A stretch of 23,045 nucleotides of DNA from positions 1 to 23,045 of the forward strand of contig JAPLYQ010000067.1 of NCBI GenBank assembly GCA_026395475.1, in the 5' to 3' direction. Positions 14,121 to 20,475 of this stretch are shown one piece after another. A model generated the notes under the pieces. The model had not been told where the DNA came from and searched no databases. It saw only the letters and a program-made list of their open reading frames with translations. Origin of the DNA: Candidatus Roizmanbacteria bacterium. GTDB taxonomy: Bacteria; Patescibacteriota; Microgenomatia; UBA1406; GWC2-37-13. How positions within the stretch are numbered: the stretch's first letter is position 1; each line of letters opens with the position of its first letter. The translations under genes were made by a program, and so were the position numbers.

Positions 14121-14675
14121 ATGGGTACTCGCATTGTCCGCAGAATAACAACAGTTACCAGAGAGTTTATCGTTATGATTCTTCATTGTGTAGGGCACCT
14201 TCCTATCCATCATATACGTAGATTTTTTTATAGAATTGCAGGAATGCAAATAGGAGAGGGAACCTCCATTCATACCGGTCTTAAACTGTATAATCCTGCA
14301 GGAATAAAAATAGGAAAGGATACCATCATTGGAGAAGATGCGGTACTTGATGGACGTGGGCAACTTTTTATTGGAAATCATGTTGCTTTTGCGACAGGTG
14401 TGATGATCTACAACTCACAACATGATATCCGCGATCCTCAATTTGCTGCAACAACTCAACCTGTTCACATTGATGACTATGTATTCGTAGGACCTCGTGC
14501 AATTATTCTTCCTGGCGTTCATTTGGGTAAAGGTGCAGTTGTTGGTGCTGGTGCAGTCGTAACAAAAGACGTTCCTCCTGGAGTTGTAGTTGGAGGAGTC
14601 CCTGCTGTACCAATTGGAGATAGACCACTACAGCATTATTCATATAAACTTGGTCGTGCTGCATGGTTTAGATAA
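14121..14675 (+). CDS. Left-handed beta-helix acyltransferase (hexapeptide repeat)
   Basis: A 184-aa member of the maltose/galactoside O-acetyltransferase-like family, which moves acetyl from acetyl-CoA to a sugar or similar acceptor. An N-terminal amphipathic helical region (about 1-40) leads into hexapeptide repeats such as IGEGTS, IKIGKD, TIIGED and FIGNHV. NSQHDIRDP (98-106) holds the probable catalytic His (H101). VFVGPRAIILPGVHLGKGAV (121-140) is the classic end of the fold. The last 20 residues carry an extra aromatic tail. It ends 4 bases from the convergent VanW-family gene. Given nearby glycan genes the acceptor may be an envelope sugar, which is inference. Confidence 0.88.
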   Translation: MGTRIVRRITTVTREFIVMILHCVGHLPIHHIRRFFYRIAGMQIGEGTSIHTGLKLYNPAGIKIGKDTIIGEDAVLDGRGQLFIGNHVAFATGVMIYNSQHDIRDPQFAATTQPVHIDDYVFVGPRAIILPGVHLGKGAVVGAGAVVTKDVPPGVVVGGVPAVPIGDRPLQHYSYKLGRAAWFR

Positions 14676-14679
14676 GAGA

Positions 14680-16083
14680 TTAATCAGCAGTTCCTACAAG
14701 AAAGACAGCTCTCCATGGTTGGTACCAGTTCTGAAAATCTTTTTGAAATGTTACTTCATTTCCCTTGGTCACTTTATATGAAAATCGTGCACGTCCACCT
14801 GATGCAGCAAAATCGATTTGTTTTGTAACTCCTTTTTTGAGCGTTGGATCATCTTGGTACTGTGCTTCTGGTGCAGGTGCATAATCTGTAAGAATTGGTG
14901 TTGAAAGTTGGACTGACCGATTGTCTTTTTTTCCATAAAATTTAAAAAAGAGTTTGTGATTTTCCTCATCAGCCGAAGTTTGAATAAGGATACTTGCTGA
15001 CGTATCATTGACAAATTTAAAATCAACTGTTGGACCATATACTGTTGCATCGAGTCCCGGTTTTGCATCATTTTCGTAATATCCTACGCGATATGCATGT
15101 GAGTGATACTCAGAGATTGGTAAACCTGTATTTAAAACTGCACGAAAGAGCGTGGTTGAAACTTGACATATACCGCCACCATCGCCAAGAACCGTTTTTC
15201 CCTCTTTAATAAGATACGCTGGTTGGTATCCAGTAGTTGACGAAATATCACCCACTGTTTCATTAAATGAAAATGTTGCTCCTTTTGGGATAAGAACTCC
15301 ATTGAACTTAGAAGTCCCAAGTAAAAGATTATGAATTCGCTGAGGGATCGAATGAGTATAGTCTGATACGCCTTCTCCTATAAGTTCTTCAACTCCAAAG
15401 GTATTTGTTTGTGCAAGAGTTATTTTTGGCTTGAGAACTGTTTTTTTAACAATAATAGTTGCTGGAGACTGGTCTATAATTCTTTTTTGCATGAGAGCAT
15501 CAATGTCTGAAAGGGCTTTTGTTATCTCTACATGGAGTCCGTTATCTTCTTTTTCAAAAACAACAACTTTTCCAGATTCAAATTGAAATTTTGCATTAAC
15601 CGGATCTTTTTCATATAAATCGGAAAGATGACCTAACGCTTCCTGAACTGGTTGTTTATCGTAAGTCATTTTCAAAGGAAATTCGAAATGTTTGAGTCCA
15701 AAGACGCTTACTACTGTTTGAAAGAGCTGTGAAGGGACATGAGATGAGCGGCCTACTATATATGCTTTATCAAATGCATCATCGATATTTAATTTTGCGC
15801 CAAGTGTAGTTGCTGAAAATGTTGCAATAGGAGTATTTTCGTATACAACATTAACCATGCTTTTTTGAATTTTTGACTCAAGATCTGAAAAAACAAGATA
15901 AACTTCTGTTTTATTCATTTTTCCAACATTTTGTCCATTTATAGTAACATTTGGGAAAAGCCTGTTGGCAAGCTCCTTTTTAGTTATTTGTGAGAAGTAA
16001 AAAAGACCAATTGAGAGAGTGAAAACAATAACCAGCCCAATTGATAATTGGATGAGGAGTCTTCTTGTTTTTTTTGGTATCAT
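14680..16083 (-). CDS. VanW-family membrane-anchored protein
   Basis: A 467-aa protein with a basic start (MIPKKTRR) and a membrane helix (about 8-30). An extracytoplasmic region resembles the YoaR-type putative peptidoglycan-binding domains (about 35-215). The VanW domain follows (about 258-370): FNGVLIPKGATFSFNETVG, GDGGGICQVSTTLFRAVL and EYHSHAYRVGYY. The last 60 residues form a beta segment ending WRAVFLVGT, similar in place to the G5-like tails of relatives. The function of VanW is not settled; family members occur near vancomycin-resistance and wall genes. The start is set at 16083. An in-frame ATG at 16212 would add 43 residues antisense to the divergent gene and hide the signal anchor. 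Confidence 0.88.
   Translation of the reverse strand: MIPKKTRRLLIQLSIGLVIVFTLSIGLFYFSQITKKELANRLFPNVTINGQNVGKMNKTEVYLVFSDLESKIQKSMVNVVYENTPIATFSATTLGAKLNIDDAFDKAYIVGRSSHVPSQLFQTVVSVFGLKHFEFPLKMTYDKQPVQEALGHLSDLYEKDPVNAKFQFESGKVVVFEKEDNGLHVEITKALSDIDALMQKRIIDQSPATIIVKKTVLKPKITLAQTNTFGVEELIGEGVSDYTHSIPQRIHNLLLGTSKFNGVLIPKGATFSFNETVGDISSTTGYQPAYLIKEGKTVLGDGGGICQVSTTLFRAVLNTGLPISEYHSHAYRVGYYENDAKPGLDATVYGPTVDFKFVNDTSASILIQTSADEENHKLFFKFYGKKDNRSVQLSTPILTDYAPAPEAQYQDDPTLKKGVTKQIDFAASGGRARFSYKVTKGNEVTFQKDFQNWYQPWRAVFLVGTAD
16075..16083 (+). promoter_or_regulatory. Extended -10 promoter for the solute-binding protein, overlapping the VanW start codon
   Basis: TGGTATCAT is an extended -10 box (TGN plus TATCAT, 5 of 6) that ends 8 bases before the ATG at 16092. 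Its last three bases are the reverse complement of the VanW-family ATG. The two divergent start codons are separated by only 8 bases, so at least one promoter must lie inside the other gene. No -35 match was found. Confidence 0.4.
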
Positions 16084-16091
16084 GGATATAT

Positions 16092-17663
16092 ATGGATGAT
16101 AAGGAAAAAAACGACAATTTGCAACAGCCAACTGAAACTTCTCAGCCAATGTACGTAACTGTTCCAGAAGATTCAGTTCAGCCTGAGGAAATTGCATCCA
16201 ATGTTGAAGCAACTGATCAGACAGATTTCAGTCAAATTCAGCCAGAAATAGCACCGATTGAAGCAGATCCTACTCCTATTCATAAAGAACAAAGTAAAAT
16301 CCCCTTTATTATTGGAGGAGTGGCAGTTTTCTTTATTGTTTTTATCCTCCTTTTTGCAATCTTAAGTTCAGGGGCTAAAAAAAAGACAACTACTGCTCCG
16401 GTAGTTGTATCACTTACTTATTGGGGTTTGTGGGAAGAGAAGGAGGTAATGGAGCCTCTTATAAAAGAGTATCAAAAGGCACATCCAAATGTGACAATTA
16501 CCTATGAGAAAAAATCAGAAAAAGATTATAGGAAAAAACTCCTTACTTGGATTCAAAATGGTCAAGGTCCAGATATTTTTCGATTTCATAATACATGGGT
16601 TCCAGAAATGGTTTTACCTAACCCTGCATCAACTCCTGAGCTAGCACTTGCGACGCTTCCCGAGTCGGTCATGACATCAACGGAATATGAAAAAACATTT
16701 TATCCCGTTCATGTGAAAGATCTTGAACAAGTCATTAAAGAAAAATATGCCGATGGGACAGAAAAAATCATCAAAAAAAATATTTTAGGGATGCCATTAA
16801 TGATTGATGGATTGGTGATGATAGTAAATGAAGATTTATTAAAAAAAGCAGGAATTTCTTCTATCCCTACAAATTGGGATGAAATGGTTGCTGCCGCTTC
16901 ACAAATAGCTGTTAAAGGAAAAGATAATACGCTCATCACTGCAGGTTTTGCCGCCGGTACTGCCACCAATGTTTCACATTTTTCTGACATTTATGGACTC
17001 ATGCTTCTTCTCAATGGGGGAGAATTGACAAAATTAGATCAACCAGAAGCATCTGGGGCACTTGAGGCATATCGAAGATTTGCAGAAGAACCAAATAATG
17101 TGTGGAGCGATTCAATGCCCAATTCCGTAAATGCTTTTGCACAAGGGAAAGTTGCAATGATATTCGCACCATCATGGGAAATACACGCCATTAAAACAAC
17201 TGCCCCTGATTTAAAAATTGTTGTTGCTCCTATTCCTAATCCTCCAGGAGGAAAACAGTTTTCGATTGCGACATACTGGGTAGAGGGCGTTTCAAAAAAG
17301 AGCAAAAACCAACTTGAAGCCTGGAAATTCCTTATGTATCTTTCTTCGAAAGAAGGCCAGACAAAAATGTTTGAAATTCAGAGTAATATTCGCATGTTTG
17401 GTATTCCCTATTCTCGTATTGATCTTGCAGATTTGCTCATACAGGATCCCTATTTGGGTCCTGTTGTAAAACAAGCAGCAGAAGATCGATTTGTATCTCT
17501 GCCCCTTATTACCAATACGTTCGATGAGGGGTTAAATGATGAAGTTGTAAGATATCTGGAAAACGCTATTAATGGCGCCTCACAAGGAGTATCATATGGA
17601 GAGGCAATGAAAAAAGCAAAAGAAGGAGTTGACCAGGTTTTTTTACAATATAAAATCAAATAA
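16092..17663 (+). CDS. Membrane-anchored extracellular solute-binding protein (sugar type)
   Basis: A 523-aa protein. Residues 1-70 are acidic, Gln/Pro/Thr-rich and probably cytoplasmic. One membrane helix spans about 71-91. A family 1 solute-binding domain follows (about 103-520): LTYWGLWEEKEVMEPLIKEY, GQGPDIFRFHNTWVPEM, AFAQGKVAMIFAPSWE and KNQLEAWKFLMYLSSKEGQ. These match carbohydrate-binding proteins such as MalE/UgpB. There is no lipobox; the helix replaces lipid anchoring. No ABC permease or ATPase gene lies in the window. The start at 16092 is preferred over an in-frame TTG at 16065, which would overlap the VanW-family start. The 670-aa protein gene follows after 8 bases. Confidence 0.88.
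   Translation: MDDKEKNDNLQQPTETSQPMYVTVPEDSVQPEEIASNVEATDQTDFSQIQPEIAPIEADPTPIHKEQSKIPFIIGGVAVFFIVFILLFAILSSGAKKKTTTAPVVVSLTYWGLWEEKEVMEPLIKEYQKAHPNVTITYEKKSEKDYRKKLLTWIQNGQGPDIFRFHNTWVPEMVLPNPASTPELALATLPESVMTSTEYEKTFYPVHVKDLEQVIKEKYADGTEKIIKKNILGMPLMIDGLVMIVNEDLLKKAGISSIPTNWDEMVAAASQIAVKGKDNTLITAGFAAGTATNVSHFSDIYGLMLLLNGGELTKLDQPEASGALEAYRRFAEEPNNVWSDSMPNSVNAFAQGKVAMIFAPSWEIHAIKTTAPDLKIVVAPIPNPPGGKQFSIATYWVEGVSKKSKNQLEAWKFLMYLSSKEGQTKMFEIQSNIRMFGIPYSRIDLADLLIQDPYLGPVVKQAAEDRFVSLPLITNTFDEGLNDEVVRYLENAINGASQGVSYGEAMKKAKEGVDQVFLQYKIK
17629..17656 (+). promoter_or_regulatory. Candidate promoter for the 670-aa protein
   Basis: TTGACC (17629-17634, 5 of 6 to the -35 consensus) and TAAAAT (17651-17656) are 16 bases apart and lie inside the end of the upstream gene. 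A start near 17663 would leave a leader of about 9 bases before the ATG at 17672. A second TAAAAT (17661-17666) lies 5 bases before that ATG. Confidence 0.3.
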
Positions 17664-17671
17664 AATATCCT

Positions 17672-19684
17672 ATGAAACTACCTTTTATAAACAATAACAA
17701 TGTAAGCGGAGAGGTTTACTGCGGAATTTTACTCAAAGAAGCTCAAGGAATATGTTTTGTGTATGAAAAAAAACCACATTCTGTTTTTCTGCTCAAACAA
17801 AAGGAATTTCAATACTCAGATGGGTGGGAACATATTGTGGATGATATAGATGAGGCACTCTCCATAATTGAACAAGAAATGGGTAAGCAGACAATCATAT
17901 CTCAATGCGTTTTTTTTGTTTTTGCACATCTAATCGATCAAGTAACACATGAAATCGCCAAACCATATATTACAAAACTGCGAGACATTTCAAAACTCCT
18001 TGAATTAAAACCAGTTGGTTACATGGAGGTTATTGATGCAGTACACGAAGAATTAGAAACTGAAAAACAAACGCGCCTATCAAGCATAGTAGTTGAACTT
18101 GATGATACTCAAATAACAACCTTTTTATTTAAAGGTGGACATAAAATTGCGATACAGCATTCATCGCGTACAGACAACTTTGCAGAGGACATGCAGGGAT
18201 CTCTTGAAAAAATTGCACAAAGTCATATACTACCAAATCATATCTATCTGTATGATTCAACGGATCTAGCTGAAGAATCATCAGACCTTTTATTATATTC
18301 TTGGAAAAAGAATTTATTTATTCAACAACCTCGCATTGCTGTTGTCTCATCTTCAACCGTAAGTAAGGCGCTCTTAAAGCTTCTTGAAAAGCAATTATGC
18401 GAACAACCTCAAGTTATTGTTCAGAAAGAAGAGGCAAATTTACCAAAGGAAGTGATGGGCTTTACCATTGGAGGAGAAGTTGTGGAAGAAAATATAGTTG
18501 AAGAAACAAGTAAGCCAAAAAGCACCTTTAGATTTTCTCTACCAAAAATAAAACTTCCCTCATTTAGTTTTTCTCGTGCAACTCCATTTATTGCCATTCC
18601 ACTTTTAGTGGTTGGGATTTGTTTTAGTATTCTATATTTCTTACACAGAGCCAATATTGTTATTAAAGTGCCAATTGAAAAAAAGAGTGCCGAAATAACA
18701 ATACAAGCATCCAAAAAACCAACTAAAACAGATCAAGTTGAGTTACAGACGGTAACAACCTCGTTTAGTGCAACTGAAAAAAAAGATACAACTGGCAAAC
18801 GGGACATTGGTGAAAAAGCTGCCGGCGAAGTAACACTGTATAGTTATGAAGAAAAAGAAAAGCAGCTTCCAAAGGCGACAAAATTACAACAAGATTCGCT
18901 TTCCTACGAAACGGACGATGCGATTACGATTCCTGCATCTCAATTTGCATCAGATGGAATTACAAAAAATCCTGGGAAAGCAAAAATTAAAGTGAGAGCA
19001 TCTATTTTAGGCACTGAAAGTAATATTGACAAGAATAAAAGATTTTCCGTCGCTGGATCATCTTCGAGTATTGTTTTTGGAATTAACGAAGCTGCTTTAA
19101 CGGGAGGAACCAAAAAAGTTGTGAGAACAATTTCAAAAACCGATATGGATAATATAAGATCATTCGTTTTAGATAAAGCAAAAAAAGATGCGATCGATAA
19201 ACAAAAAACAGATACATCTTTTATTCTTCTTCCAGAACTTTCTGTGGCAAAAGCAAACAAGGAACAATTTTCTGGAGAAGTAGGGGAGGAAGCAGACTCC
19301 TTGAAATATACCGCTTCAGGGGAAGTGGCAATGTCACGTATTCCAAAAAAAACAATTCAGGATTTTGTTGAAAAAAAGTTAGTAAGCGAAAAACCAGCAG
19401 GATATAAAACTGAGACGGTTACCTTTTCAGTTAAAAATCAGAAAAAATTGGAAAATGGAGATATGCAATTTACCATCGGCGGAGAGATTCTATTTGTAAA
19501 ATCATTGAATGCGACTGATATTGCAAAAACAGCTGTGGGAAAGGGTGGAGAAGAAGGGAAAACAATCATTCAATCCCAATTTGGAGTTACAGAGGTTGAG
19601 CTAAGTATCAATCCAGCCCTTCCATTTATTCAAGATAGAATGCCATTTTGGCAAGATCATATACGAGTTGAGTTGCTTCGATAA
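17672..19684 (+). CDS. Membrane protein with inferred actin-like cytoplasmic region and baseplate-J-like exterior
   Basis: A 670-aa protein in two parts. Residues 1-245 have an alternating alpha/beta pattern. Segments such as SSIVVELDDTQITTFLFKGG (137-156) and PNHIYLYDS (188-196) resemble the strand-turn-strand and later strands of FtsA/PilM-type actin-like folds. No intact phosphate loops are obvious, so ATP binding is doubtful. A linker (about 255-300) precedes one membrane helix (about 304-325). Outside, GEKAAGEVTLYSYEEKEKQL (about 388-407), a PGKAKIKVRA segment (about 442-451) and LTGGTKK resemble the repeats annotated as baseplate J/gp47-like in other bacteria. It lies between the solute-binding protein and sortase genes, with 2 bases to the latter. 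Function unknown. Confidence 0.65.
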   Translation: MKLPFINNNNVSGEVYCGILLKEAQGICFVYEKKPHSVFLLKQKEFQYSDGWEHIVDDIDEALSIIEQEMGKQTIISQCVFFVFAHLIDQVTHEIAKPYITKLRDISKLLELKPVGYMEVIDAVHEELETEKQTRLSSIVVELDDTQITTFLFKGGHKIAIQHSSRTDNFAEDMQGSLEKIAQSHILPNHIYLYDSTDLAEESSDLLLYSWKKNLFIQQPRIAVVSSSTVSKALLKLLEKQLCEQPQVIVQKEEANLPKEVMGFTIGGEVVEENIVEETSKPKSTFRFSLPKIKLPSFSFSRATPFIAIPLLVVGICFSILYFLHRANIVIKVPIEKKSAEITIQASKKPTKTDQVELQTVTTSFSATEKKDTTGKRDIGEKAAGEVTLYSYEEKEKQLPKATKLQQDSLSYETDDAITIPASQFASDGITKNPGKAKIKVRASILGTESNIDKNKRFSVAGSSSSIVFGINEAALTGGTKKVVRTISKTDMDNIRSFVLDKAKKDAIDKQKTDTSFILLPELSVAKANKEQFSGEVGEEADSLKYTASGEVAMSRIPKKTIQDFVEKKLVSEKPAGYKTETVTFSVKNQKKLENGDMQFTIGGEILFVKSLNATDIAKTAVGKGGEEGKTIIQSQFGVTEVELSINPALPFIQDRMPFWQDHIRVELLR

Positions 19685-19686
19685 TT

Positions 19687-20427
19687 ATGCCTTTGCATGT
19701 CTATCTAAAAGAGAACACCTCAAAAAAACGAAAAGCAATCAATTACATTTCCTATTTTACATTAGGTATGGGGTTACTGCTTCTTTTTTGGTCATTTTAT
19801 CCTGTTCTTTCTTTCGAACTTTATTCACGCTTTATTTTAAAAAATGGAGTTGAGTCACCAATTCCACAAAGTGGGGCTGGGGCTACTGCAAGAGACACTC
19901 AATCTGTATTAGGATCAAGTGATGCGCTTTCAAGCAATTTAAAAGATTTTACTCAGGCCCATCTATGGTTCCCAGGGAAAGCGGGTGATGAACAAAAATT
20001 AACTACCGGTGTTCAACAATATACGTTGACAATTCCAAAATTGAACATTACAAAAGCGCGCGTTGTTGTGGGAGGGGATGATCTGACAAAAAGTTTAATA
20101 CATTATGTACCGCGCTCGATGCCCGGTGAATTTGGAAATGTATCAATATTTGGTCATTCAACTCTTCCTCAGTTATATAATGAAAAAGACTATAAAACTA
20201 TTTTCACCTATCTTCCCTCTCTCCAAAAAGGGGACTCAATACTTATCGAAGTTGGTGACCTGGAGTATGAATATGAAGTATACGATATGTTTGTCGTAAG
20301 CCCAGATAAAATATCTGTTTTAGATCAGCAATATGACGCTTCTTATCTTACCTTAGTAACCTGTGTACCTCCAGGGACCTTCTGGAAACGCCTCGTAATT
20401 AAAGCAAAACTAGTAAGACTCCCATAA
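19687..20427 (+). CDS. Sortase
   Basis: A 246-aa membrane transpeptidase that cleaves LPxTG-like signals and joins the protein to an amine acceptor. A basic start precedes a membrane helix (about 20-40), then a spacer (50-110), then the catalytic beta-barrel. TIPKLNITKARVVVGG (115-130) is the usual sortase entry strand. The catalytic residues are H157 in FGHST, C226 in TLVTCVPPG and R235 in KRLVIKA. The barrel most resembles class D/E-like housekeeping enzymes, but the class is not certain. It begins 2 bases after the 670-aa protein gene. The clear candidate substrate is the LPETG protein at 9332-10060, about 10 kb upstream. Confidence 0.93.
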   Translation: MPLHVYLKENTSKKRKAINYISYFTLGMGLLLLFWSFYPVLSFELYSRFILKNGVESPIPQSGAGATARDTQSVLGSSDALSSNLKDFTQAHLWFPGKAGDEQKLTTGVQQYTLTIPKLNITKARVVVGGDDLTKSLIHYVPRSMPGEFGNVSIFGHSTLPQLYNEKDYKTIFTYLPSLQKGDSILIEVGDLEYEYEVYDMFVVSPDKISVLDQQYDASYLTLVTCVPPGTFWKRLVIKAKLVRLP

Positions 20428-20440
20428 TTTTATATTTCTC

Positions 20441-20469
20441 TTGTATCAACCTATAATATCTGCTATAAT
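20441..20469 (+). promoter_or_regulatory. Strong extended -10 promoter placed for a leaderless PBP mRNA
   Basis: TTGTAT (20441-20446), a 17-base spacer, and TGC-TATAAT with a perfect hexamer (20464-20469) form the best promoter in the window. The hexamer ends 6 bases before the ATG at 20476, so the predicted transcript starts at the ATG. A second TATAAT (20452-20457) lies in the spacer. Confidence 0.65.
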
Positions 20470-20475
20470 TCGCCC

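Noticed and set aside
16084..16212. Longer VanW-family start at 16212
   Set aside because: The extra 43 residues are antisense to the start of the solute-binding protein gene and would place the signal anchor internally.
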